Shown: positions 17,732 through 27,690 of the stretch, piece by piece
Position numbering within the stretch: the first letter of the stretch is position 1
Layout: the number at the start of each line of letters is the position of its first letter
Assembly (NCBI GenBank): GCA_903835685.1
Contig: CAILNX010000037.1
Location: 1-64,000, forward strand
Length of the DNA stretch: 64,000 bases
Reading direction: 5' to 3'
From: an uncultured delta proteobacterium
Lineage (GTDB): Bacteria > Desulfobacterota > Desulfovibrionia > Desulfovibrionales > Desulfovibrionaceae
Program-made: the position numbers and the translations under genes
Notes under the pieces: model-generated
What the model saw: only the letters and a program-made list of their open reading frames with translations
Database searches by the model: none
Told to the model about the DNA's origin: nothing

Positions 17732-18637
17732 ATGACAGTCCAGCCGTCCCAGACCAAGAACATCAAGGAGCACATCGCCCGGGCCAAGGCCCACGTGGGC
17801 AAGCAGGACGTGATGCGCGCCCTGCATTCCCTGTGCGAGGCCCTGGGCGTGCTGCTCAAGGCCCAGGTTTTTGGCCGGGAGAAATTCGAGATCGGCATTC
17901 TGGTGGACGAGGTCCTGCGCTCCCTCAACCAGTACCCGGAGGTCAAGGCCGTGGCCGGCGCGGACCTGTCCTTTCCCAAGGGGCAGGAAAAGGCCCTGTT
18001 CCTCTCCTTGCGCAGAATTTACGGGGAGATCAAGGAAGCCCGGGACAAGGTCCAGTTGGAAACCACCCGAGCCCAGAAGATGGAGATCGACGAACTCATT
18101 CTCCAGGGCCAGGCCCACTTAAGCCAGAAGAATTTCATTGAGGCCCGCAAATATTTTCGTCGGGCCACCGAGCGCTTCCCGGACGAGCGGGGCATCCTGG
18201 TGGACGTGGGCCAGCGCCTGATCAAGGCCGGGCAGTTCGCCGAGGCCCTGGAGTACCTGGAGCGCGGCATGGAGCGGGACCCCACGGACCCCCGGCCCTA
18301 CTCCCACCTGGTGACCTGCTATGAGGCCCTGGCCGAACCGGACAAGGCCGAGGATCTGTTGAACAACATCCTGCGCCGGTTCGGGGCCAACGAGTCGGTG
18401 TTCCTGCGCCTGGCCAGGCTGCACCTGCACAAGCGCAAGTTCAACGAGGCCTTTGAGGCGGCCGACCAGGCCCTGATCAAGAACCCCCTGTCCCGGGACG
18501 CCATGAAGATCCTGGACGCCGTGGGCCCGAAACTTTTCGGCGGCAGCTACCAGCGCAAGACCCCGGTCCCGGTGGCTCCGGCTGCGGCTGCGGCCGATGA
18601 GGCCGCGCCGGTCAAGCCCGTCAAGCTGGACATGTAG
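17732..18637 (+). CDS. TPR-repeat protein, conserved hypothetical
   Basis: The 301-residue soluble protein has a helical N-terminal domain (about 1-130, KNIKEHIARAKAHVGKQDVMRAL) and three to four tetratricopeptide repeats (about 133-260) such as FIEARKYFRRATERFPDE and FAEALEYLERGMERDPTDP. The tail is Ala/Pro-rich. No signal peptide or enzyme motif is seen. It is probably an adaptor, partner unknown. It is the last host-like GC-rich gene before the low-GC repeat island, which starts 20 bases after its stop. Confidence 0.8.
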   Translation: MTVQPSQTKNIKEHIARAKAHVGKQDVMRALHSLCEALGVLLKAQVFGREKFEIGILVDEVLRSLNQYPEVKAVAGADLSFPKGQEKALFLSLRRIYGEIKEARDKVQLETTRAQKMEIDELILQGQAHLSQKNFIEARKYFRRATERFPDERGILVDVGQRLIKAGQFAEALEYLERGMERDPTDPRPYSHLVTCYEALAEPDKAEDLLNNILRRFGANESVFLRLARLHLHKRKFNEAFEAADQALIKNPLSRDAMKILDAVGPKLFGGSYQRKTPVPVAPAAAAADEAAPVKPVKLDM

Positions 18638-18757
18638 CCTCACTAATATGGAATATATATGAGCGGAGTCCCTGCATATTTGTTAAGGGTATTCAGCTCG
18701 GTCCTGACAGGCTGTTCAGCCTTGTTACTCGTCAATGCCGCAGGTCGGATTTTCCCT

Positions 18758-18870
18758 TTCAATCACTGCGGGTTGATTCCTCGAAGCTCGCTTCGTTTAC
18801 TCTTGGTTTGAGGAGTCTGTTCTGGGCCTTATGCCTTTGATGCTCCGCAGCTTGCTGCGGGGTAGTTCAC
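18758..18870 (+). repeat. 113-bp hairpin repeat, copy 1
   Basis: Identical over all 113 bases to copy 2 at 19286-19398. It contains two stem-loops. The first has a CGAAG/CTTCG stem with a CTCG loop (18782-18795), nested in a longer GATTCCTC/GAGGAGTC pairing (18775-18782 with 18810-18817). The second has a CTCCGCAG/CTGCGGGG stem with a CTTG loop (18843-18862). It has no coding capacity of its own and ends in GTTCAC. Confidence 0.95.
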
Positions 18871-18889
18871 TTGGGCACAGTCGCACGAT

Positions 18890-19339
18890 TTGTTAGTTCT
18901 TGACGCTTCGTTGCGCATTTATGCTTTTATTAAGGGCAGTGATTTTACTATTTATGTACGACAGAATTGGGGCTATTTACTGCTTATTGCTTTTTTTGCT
19001 GGTGAGCTGCTCTCAACTTCTTGGGAATTTTTTGTCGTACATCGACTTTATGGAGACCGGAGAAGTGGTTATGGGCCGAGAGATGAATTTGAATTTGTCG
19101 AGTATGAAATATCGAATTATATCAAAGGTGCATTCCTCTTTATTTTTGTTGTTGCCTGCACACTTTTCTTGTGTTCAAGAGAAATGTTTGTCTTTCCACT
19201 TGCGACTATTGCATTTATTGGGGCGTTTATTGCGATTTACTTTAGTATTAAGGAGCAAAATCATCTTGCTCACAAAGAATGTTTATTCAATCACTGCGGG
19301 TTGATTCCTCGAAGCTCGCTTCGTTTACTCTTGGTTTGA
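18890..19339 (+). pseudogene. Middle piece of the interrupted membrane protein
   Basis: The frame opens directly after the TAG inside repeat copy 1 and can start at TTG 18890. It runs for 149 codons with three hydrophobic segments (about 29-50, 83-99 and 101-119) and ends in repeat copy 2. Its last 17 residues are encoded by repeat sequence. No binding site precedes the TTG. An automated caller would probably call it a complete gene; I read it as a fragment. Confidence 0.5.
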
Positions 19340-19398
19340 GGAGTCTGTTCTGGGCCTTATGCCTTTGATGCTCCGCAGCTTGCTGCGGGGTAGTTCAC
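19286..19398 (+). repeat. 113-bp hairpin repeat, copy 2
   Basis: Exact direct copy of 18758-18870, 415 bases downstream of it. Upstream reading frames enter both copies in the same phase, and the downstream frames leave both in the same phase. The flanking bases outside the 113 bp differ between copies, so no target duplication longer than a base or two is visible. Confidence 0.95.
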
Positions 19399-19684
19399 CG
19401 AAGAATTCATTTTTATCATAAACGATCCTAGCCAATCAGTTTTTCAGATATCAGAATTGTATTACAATTTTCATAGATTGTGGTGCGGAGTGACTTGTTG
19501 TGCTTTTCTGCTTTTAATCCATTTTTCCGCTTATTGTTTTTTAGGTGAAATTAAAAATATAAATAATGTGTTATGTTTTTTTATTGGTATTTGTGTAGTC
19601 ATATGTGTTTCATTTTATATATCGATATATTATAGAAATTATGCAAACTACTTCACCAGGATCAATTTCAGACGGAAGAAATGA
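19399..19684 (+). pseudogene. C-terminal piece of the interrupted membrane protein
   Basis: The frame is open from the TAG in repeat copy 2 to the TGA at 19682. There is no ATG at its start; TTG 19457 is the first usable codon. It encodes about 95 residues with two hydrophobic segments (CCAFLLLIHFSAYCFLG and VLCFFIGICVVICVSFYIS) and a basic end (FRRKK). It is very AT-rich. It reads like the 3' end of a membrane-protein gene that has lost its start. Confidence 0.5.
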
Positions 19685-19706
19685 TTTTCGAGTGCCGCTA
19701 ACTCGT

Positions 19707-19740
19707 AAAAAAACGGCCGAGGCTTAAAAGCCCCGGCCGT
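19707..19740 (-). terminator. Terminator of groESL
   Basis: The minus strand has a long stem ACGGCCGGGGCT/AGCCTCGGCCGT with one mismatch and a TTAA loop, followed by seven T, 28 bases after the groL stop. Confidence 0.85.
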
Positions 19741-19767
19741 TTCTCATTTCTTAAAGGGATGCGCGGT

Positions 19768-21447
<1,680 letters not shown>

Positions 21448-21472
21448 TCAGGCGACTTTACGGGGGACGGGC

Positions 21473-21763
21473 CTAGTTCTTCACGATGGCCAGGATGTCG
21501 TCCTCGCGCATGATGAGCAGTTCCTCGCCCAGGACCTTGATCTCGGTTCCGGCGTACTTGTTGAAGAGAACCTCGTCGCCTTCCTTGACTTCCAGCTTCA
21601 CGCGGTCGCCCTTCTCGTTGCACTTGCCCGGACCCGTGGCCACGATCTTGCCGCGCATGGGCTTTTCCTTGGCGGAATCCGGGATGATGATGCCGCCAGC
21701 AGTCTTTTCTTCGGACTCCAGGCGCTTGACCAGAACACGATCATTGAGTGGTTTCAGCTTCAT
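21473..21763 (-). CDS. groS: Co-chaperonin GroES
   Basis: The 96-residue co-chaperonin forms the heptameric lid of GroEL. The mobile loop region [18 protein letters not shown] (about 17-34) and the roof region are conserved. I start it at the ATG at 21763, 7 bases after a perfect GGAGG; the upstream in-frame TTG at 21769 is only one base from that site. First gene of groESL. Confidence 0.97.
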   Translation of the reverse strand: MKLKPLNDRVLVKRLESEEKTAGGIIIPDSAKEKPMRGKIVATGPGKCNEKGDRVKLEVKEGDEVLFNKYAGTEIKVLGEELLIMREDDILAIVKN

Positions 21764-21794
21764 TTTCAATCCTCCACATGGGTTTTTGAAAGAA

Positions 21795-21821
21795 TTGGCA
21801 CTCCCGCCAGGAGAGTGCCAA
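21795..21821 (-). promoter_or_regulatory. CIRCE-type operator (HrcA site), variant arms
   Basis: A perfect 9-bp inverted repeat TTGGCACTC-N9-GAGTGCCAA lies in the groES leader. The classical CIRCE is TTAGCACTC-N9-GAGTGCTAA; this one keeps the 9-base spacing and has one symmetrical change in each arm. Position and symmetry strongly suggest HrcA repression of groESL. Confidence 0.88.
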
Positions 21822-21874
21822 CCAAAGGGCAGTGCTCCGCATCCGCAGTCATTTTGTTCCCGCGTCGAGGTGGG

Positions 21875-21902
21875 GAATTAATCACCTTTGAGGCCGTGTC
21901 AA
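21875..21902 (-). promoter_or_regulatory. Sigma-70-type promoter of groESL
   Basis: Minus strand -35 TTGACA (21897-21902), 16-base spacer, -10 TAATTC (21875-21880). Transcription would start some 45-50 bases before the CIRCE-type operator, which then lies in the leader. No sigma-32 pattern was recognised. Confidence 0.6.
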
Positions 21903-22033
21903 CCAAAAGCGCAAAAAAAAACTGGAAGGGCATCGGCCTCCTGCCCTCCAATCATCGACCATATACTCCCAGAAAGTCACGAAGACAAGACCAATGGGCG
22001 ACACATTGGATACCTCCGCCCAAGGACTGCCCG

Positions 22034-23092
22034 CTAGGGCATGAGCGGGGCCAGATCGAGGCCCTCGGCCAGGGGCAGGCCGCACATCAGGTTGGCGCAG
22101 GCCAGGGCCTGGCCCGAGGCCCCCCGGCAGAGGTTGTCGATGGCCGAGACGATGATGAGCCGACCGGTGCGCGGGTCGGTGATGATCCCGATGTCGCAGA
22201 GCATGGTCCCGCGTACGTGCCGGGTCTCGGGCAGGGTCTCCAGTGGCAGGACCCGGACCCAGGGCTCGTCCTGGTAGTATTTGGCGTAGGCCGCATGGAT
22301 CTCGTCCTGGGAGGTCCGGCCCGGCCGCAGCTTGGTGTAGATGGTGGACAGGATGCCCCGGTTGATGGGCAGAAGATGGGTGTTGAAGGACACCACCAGG
22401 TCAGCGCCCGCGATGCGCGAGATTTCCTGCTCAATCTCCGGGGTATGCCGGTGTTTGGTCAGGTTGTATGCCCGGAAGGTGTCGGAAACCTCGCAGAACA
22501 GGGTGCCCACGGCAGCCTTGCGGCCCGCGCCCGAGGTCCCGGACTTGGAGTCGGCCACGATGCCGTCGGTTTCGATAAAGCCGTTCTCCAGAGCCGGGGC
22601 CAGCCCGAGGATCACCGAGGTGGGGTAGCAGCCCGGGTTGGCCACCAGCCTGGCTCCCACGATCTTCTCCCGGTTCAACTCAATGAGCCCGTATACGGCC
22701 TGGGACAGGAGCTTTTCGTGCCGGTGTTCGACCTTGTACCATTTCTCGTACACGGCCCGGTCGTTCAGCCGGAAATCGGCGCTCAAGTCCACCACGGACA
22801 AATCCCGGGCGCGCAGTTCGGCGGCCATGTCCATGGCCGCGCCGTGGGGCACGGCCAGGAAGGCCAGGCGGCAGGCCGAGGCGATATCGTCCGGGTCGGG
22901 CTTGGTCAGGACCAACTCGGCCAGGGTGCGTCCCTGGAGCCAGGGGTAGATGTCCCCGAGCTTCTTGCCCGCGTCAGTGCGGGAGGTGGCCCGGACCAGT
23001 TCGAAGCCCTCGTGCCGGGTCAAAAGCCGGACCAGCTCCATGCCGGTGTAGCCCGTGACGCCCACCAGGCCCACGGGGATTTTCGCGCCCAT
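22034..23092 (-). CDS. argC: N-acetyl-gamma-glutamyl-phosphate reductase
   Basis: Third step of arginine synthesis: NADPH-dependent reduction of N-acetylglutamyl phosphate to the semialdehyde. The 352-residue protein has the dinucleotide-binding GVTGYTGMELVRLL (11-24), catalytic Cys155 in ANPGCYPTS, and DSKSGTSGAGRK. AGGAG lies about 10 bases before the ATG. It follows the DUF1844 gene by 12 bases, so the two are co-transcribed. No ARG box was recognised. Confidence 0.95.
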   Translation of the reverse strand: MGAKIPVGLVGVTGYTGMELVRLLTRHEGFELVRATSRTDAGKKLGDIYPWLQGRTLAELVLTKPDPDDIASACRLAFLAVPHGAAMDMAAELRARDLSVVDLSADFRLNDRAVYEKWYKVEHRHEKLLSQAVYGLIELNREKIVGARLVANPGCYPTSVILGLAPALENGFIETDGIVADSKSGTSGAGRKAAVGTLFCEVSDTFRAYNLTKHRHTPEIEQEISRIAGADLVVSFNTHLLPINRGILSTIYTKLRPGRTSQDEIHAAYAKYYQDEPWVRVLPLETLPETRHVRGTMLCDIGIITDPRTGRLIIVSAIDNLCRGASGQALACANLMCGLPLAEGLDLAPLMP

Positions 23093-23104
23093 GCTTGCTC
23101 GCTC

Positions 23105-23413
23105 CTATTTGTTCTTGGCCACGTACCGCATGCGCAGTTGGCACAAGAGGTCGCACATGAGTTTCTGTTCCTGGGCCGTCAGATTTCCCTTGGTTTTCTG
23201 CTCCAGCATGGCCAGGATGTCGATGGTGTGCTTGGCCAGATTGGGGCGGGGATCGAGATGGCCGCTGACCGGGTCCGGGGTCTCGCCCAGATGGACCAGG
23301 GCCGAGGAACTCAAGGACAGGATAAAGGTGGTGAAATTGGCCTCGGGCATGGGGTAGTCGCCCAGGTTGCAGCCGCACGCGTTGCCAAGATCCTTCAAGG
23401 ACTCGCCGGACAT
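23105..23413 (-). CDS. DUF1844 family protein
   Basis: The 102-residue protein matches the small DUF1844 family: NFTTFILSLSSSALVHLGE, NLAKHTIDILAMLEQKTKGNLT and EQKLMCDLLCQLRMRYV. The first stretch is a moderately hydrophobic helix. No function is known. It lies upstream of argC in a two-gene unit. Confidence 0.85.
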   Translation of the reverse strand: MSGESLKDLGNACGCNLGDYPMPEANFTTFILSLSSSALVHLGETPDPVSGHLDPRPNLAKHTIDILAMLEQKTKGNLTAQEQKLMCDLLCQLRMRYVAKNK

Positions 23414-23576
23414 GATTTCCTCCTCGATGCATAGCCTGGAAAGGCCCTTACCTCATCAAAACCCCAGGCGCAAGAAAACCAGGCCCTGCCCTCTCGGCGC
23501 AAAGCCCGGAAAACCCCTCTCTCATTCTCCAGGGGGCTTGGATTCGACTCCCCCTTCAGGCTTGCTCCCTCTCGGT

Positions 23577-24086
23577 ATGGCGGGTATATTATCCCAAACA
23601 CTTGAGAGGGACGAACCAGTGGATGCAAAGGCGTGGTTTAGGACAACTTGGTTTGTGTCCATCCTCTCTCTTCTCGTGCCTTTTGGTTTGTATCAGCATT
23701 ATTATGATGATGTTAAAAATTCATTAGAAGTAGAATCGATATTAAAAAAAGATGTTTCTGAGCGCAACAGCACCATATATAGCTTATATGCCAAGCTAGA
23801 TTCATTGGGTATAGATTGTATTTTTGTTTCAACTTGCCGAGAAAATACAACTAATATCGACTTGGAAATTGGAAGACTGTTGGGGTATATTGAAGAGGAT
23901 GATGAAATAATTAATTATATTAATGATGAACTGCCAGGAATAGTAATGCTTAGAGACCTAGCGTATATATGTGCATTTGTTGGTCCTCCATCATGCTGGT
24001 TCCTTTACCTCTCTCTCACTTGGATACTCGCTGGCCATGTACCTTTCAAGAAGCTCAAGCACGGACAGTCCCAACCCCGTCCATAG
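23577..24086 (+). CDS. Low-GC orphan membrane protein
   Basis: This 169-residue protein has one hydrophobic segment near the N-terminus (about 23-42, WFVSILSLLVPFGLYQH), a middle domain of about 90 acidic and polar residues and a second hydrophobic segment near 128-155. The two ends would face the cytosol with the middle outside. The ATG at 23577 (MAGILSQTLERDEP) is where the AT-rich composition begins; the frame is open further upstream in GC-rich DNA but without a binding site. I do not recognise it. Base composition differs strongly from its neighbours, suggesting acquisition. Confidence 0.55.
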   Translation: MAGILSQTLERDEPVDAKAWFRTTWFVSILSLLVPFGLYQHYYDDVKNSLEVESILKKDVSERNSTIYSLYAKLDSLGIDCIFVSTCRENTTNIDLEIGRLLGYIEEDDEIINYINDELPGIVMLRDLAYICAFVGPPSCWFLYLSLTWILAGHVPFKKLKHGQSQPRP

Positions 24087-24144
24087 TCATGGAGCGCTTC
24101 GATTCTCATGCATTTTCTTTTTTAAAATGGTCTGAACCGTGCCC

Positions 24145-24168
24145 CAGGTCTAGGAGAGGCCTGTTTTT
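24145..24168 (+). terminator. Terminator after the orphan membrane protein gene
   Basis: CAGGTCT/AGGCCTG stem (with G-T pairs), 5-base loop and TTTTT, about 60 bases after the stop at 24086. Confidence 0.6.
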
Positions 24169-24186
24169 GCGGGAATGGATGGATGA

Positions 24187-24588
24187 TTAGCCAATCCTCT
24201 CAATAATTGCCCGGACCATTTCCATGTCCGACTTTCTAATGTGGTCATTGAGCCAGTAAAGAAGAAAATCTTTTAAGTCTGCAATCGCTAATTTTTTATC
24301 CCATAGTTTTGTTTCTAGAGCTAAAACCTCGATGACAAAATCGTCATGCTCTTTCTTGTGCTCTTCAAATCCAGCATAGCCATGGGCTGACATCCACTCT
24401 TCTTCGTGACTGAAATGATTGATTGCGTATTTATTAAGCATGTCAACATATCTTTCAAGCGACATATCAACACCGACTCCAGCCATATTGTCTTGCATGT
24501 TATTCATAATAAAGAATAAATATTGATGCTCTGTGTCAATTTCCGCGTTTCCCGTGAGGAGCGATTCGTCCCAATATATTGATGCCAT
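24187..24588 (-). CDS. Bacteriohemerythrin
   Basis: The 133-residue single-domain hemerythrin carries the di-iron ligand pattern: DTEHQYLF (His near 21), HFSHEEEW (His/Glu near 56-61), HKKEHDDF (two His near 75-80) and NDHIRKSD (His/Asp near 115-120). Such proteins bind O2 reversibly and are thought to store or buffer oxygen in anaerobes. ATG 24588 with GAGGG 8 bases upstream gives the standard length; the longer frame adds a non-conserved extension. Its codon use is AT-richer than the second hemerythrin in the window (53005-53409). Confidence 0.9.
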   Translation of the reverse strand: MASIYWDESLLTGNAEIDTEHQYLFFIMNNMQDNMAGVGVDMSLERYVDMLNKYAINHFSHEEEWMSAHGYAGFEEHKKEHDDFVIEVLALETKLWDKKLAIADLKDFLLYWLNDHIRKSDMEMVRAIIERIG

Positions 24589-25082
24589 AAGATAACCCTC
24601 TTCATGTAAGAATGGCCCCTCCCTCTCTTTTGGAACAAGGTCTTGGCAACCTGTTTTCAAAGGAGGAAGCTATCATTCTCGGAAAGGTAGTAACCCTTTG
24701 GGGGGGAAGGATGTCCCTTAATATTCGTGTTATCATGGGCTGAATCCTTGGCAAGTTGGGGTAATTGGTAGGGAGCGTGAGTAGAAAAGGGCCAGCTACC
24801 AGAGAGGATGACCAAACCGGCATCGAATCCCTGCCGCAGACGCTTTTAGCATCCCTGCTCCCTGACCGTTTGGATAAAGTAAGGAAGCAGAGCAATACGG
24901 TAGCTGGCCCCTTTGGGAATGATTGTAGCTGAAGTTGGGATTTAGGCAAGAAGGGAAAGGCAAGGGGAGGCCTTGGTAAAAAGAAAGGCAGGGGAGTTTT
25001 ACCTCAACCCTGCCCATCCTATTTATTGGGTATTGCCGTCTCTCTCTTCCAAAAGGGGTTTTTCTCCCCTCCCCCGGTTCTC
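24589..25082. other. Non-coding stretch with a long inverted repeat
   Basis: About 490 bases between typA and the hemerythrin gene, both on the minus strand. The left part holds the hemerythrin leader. The inverted repeat is described separately. I see no tRNA, no good reading frame and no clear terminator for typA. Confidence 0.5.
24785..24914. repeat. 130-bp unit with 16-bp inverted ends
   Basis: AAAAGGGCCAGCTACC at 24785-24800 is matched at 15 of 16 positions by the reverse complement of 24899-24914. Inside, CCAAACCGG (about 24814) can pair with CCGTTTGG (about 24866) with one bulge, giving a second nested stem. This looks like a structured RNA or a short terminal-inverted-repeat element. 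It occurs once in this window. Confidence 0.6.
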
Positions 25083-26927
<1,845 letters not shown>

Positions 26928-26957
26928 GGATTCTTTGCGGGGGGCGGGTAAAAAGGG

Positions 26958-26994
26958 AAAAAAAACCCCCGCCTCGCGACGAGGCGAGGCGGGG
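26958..26994 (-). terminator. Terminator between the RRM gene and typA
   Basis: The minus strand has an 11-bp perfect GC stem (26984-26994 with 26967-26977), a 6-base loop and eight T. Confidence 0.9.
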
Positions 26995-27017
26995 AAGGGC
27001 GTTTGGCCTGGTAGGGA

Positions 27018-27287
27018 TCAGTAGCGGCGGGCCGGGCGTTCCTGGCGTTCGCGAGCTTCGTTGACTTTCAGATTGCGTCCGCCGAATTCTTTGCCATCAA
27101 GGGCTTCGATGGCGGCCATGGCTCCGTTGTCTTCCATCTCCACGAAGCCGAAACCCCGGGGACGGCCGGTTTCCCGGTCGGTGACGAGTTTCACTGACTG
27201 GACTTCGCCGTATTGGGCGAAGAGGCCGCGGATTTCATCTTCGGTAGCCTTGAACGGCAGGTTTCCGACGTAAAGCGATTTGGCCAT
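27018..27287 (-). CDS. Small RRM-domain RNA-binding protein
   Basis: The 89-residue single RNA recognition motif protein has RNP2 (SLYVGNLPF, 4-12) and RNP1 (RGFGFVEM, near 46-53), followed by a short basic tail ([11 protein letters not shown]). Proteins of this kind are often cold-induced RNA chaperones in Gram-negatives. ATG 27287 has GGAGAGGAAG immediately upstream; the longer frame starts in the leader. A roughly 90-base leader with a 12-bp palindrome follows its promoter. Confidence 0.92.
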   Translation of the reverse strand: MAKSLYVGNLPFKATEDEIRGLFAQYGEVQSVKLVTDRETGRPRGFGFVEMEDNGAMAAIEALDGKEFGGRNLKVNEARERQERPARRY

Positions 27288-27377
27288 CTTCCTCTCCTTG
27301 AGGCGGAAAATAAGGTAACAGCCGCCAACGGGTCCGGCTCCCCTCATGAGCCAGTCCGGACTGCGGCGTAAAATAAA

Positions 27378-27406
27378 AAATTATCCCTCTTTCCTTTAAT
27401 AGGCAA
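27378..27406 (-). promoter_or_regulatory. Promoter and structured leader of the RRM gene
   Basis: Minus strand -35 TTGCCT (27401-27406), 17-base spacer, -10 TAATTT (27378-27383). The leader downstream contains CAGTCCGGACTG, a perfect palindrome, at 27352-27363. Long structured leaders are common in cold-shock genes; a role here is inference. Confidence 0.5.
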
Positions 27407-27578
27407 GCAAAATCTTGAACGGAAGTTTTCGACTTGCGGCCGGGGAGCCGGTGGCTTGGCCCTCTGGGCAGGCCGGGCCTGGGCAGCAGGGAACAGGAAT
27501 TTCCTGTGGTTCCAGCGTATCAGCTATAACATGCCTAATTTACATGTAATATTTTTTCTTATTTTTGGGTGGAAGTTC

Positions 27579-27596
27579 TTGTGAAATATTGACCAA
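27579..27596 (+). promoter_or_regulatory. Rex-like operator overlapping the sat -35 box
   Basis: TTGTGAAATATTGACCAA agrees with the Rex-type palindrome TTGTGAA-N4-TTCACAA in its full left arm and ends in the expected AA, with mismatches at three positions of the right arm. Rex is known to repress sat in Desulfovibrio vulgaris, and this site covers the -35 box. HcpR/FNR-type half-sites are similar and cannot be excluded. Confidence 0.6.
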
Positions 27597-27617
27597 GCTC
27601 CGAATCTGTCGTAGTAA
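27589..27617 (+). promoter_or_regulatory. Sigma-70-type promoter of sat
   Basis: -35 TTGACC (27589-27594), 17-base spacer, -10 TAGTAA (27612-27617), about 70 bases before the sat start. Confidence 0.6.
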
Positions 27618-27690
27618 ACGCTTCGCCTTATGGCGAGGCTCATCCGTGGCCGTACCCTGGCCCGGGAAAAATACGCACAAGGAGAAACAC

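Larger units (their letters stand above)
18659..19684 (+). pseudogene. Low-GC membrane-protein reading frame broken by two 113-bp repeats
   Basis: Three coding pieces lie in one and the same reading frame: 18659-18757 (33 codons, hydrophobic, MSGVPAYLLRVFSSVLTG), about 18871-19285, and about 19399-19684. The only stops between them lie inside the two repeat copies (TGA and TAG in each). Together the pieces would encode a membrane protein with about six hydrophobic segments. The start ATG at 18659 has a weak binding site. The DNA is strikingly AT-rich against its surroundings, so it is probably acquired. I do not recognise the protein; the first piece resembles N-termini of polytopic transporters only in a general way. 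The alternative is three unrelated fragments that share a frame by chance. Confidence 0.5.
27407..27690. other. sat upstream region
   Basis: Non-coding. It holds the sat promoter, a Rex-like site and a leader of about 70 bases with a good ribosome binding site (AAGGAGAAACAC before ATG 27691). The left third is GC-rich and shows nothing recognisable. Confidence 0.5.

Noticed and set aside
18758-19398. A two-repeat CRISPR array
   Set aside because: Repeats are 113 bp and the spacing is 415 bp with coding-like sequence between; no cas genes are present.
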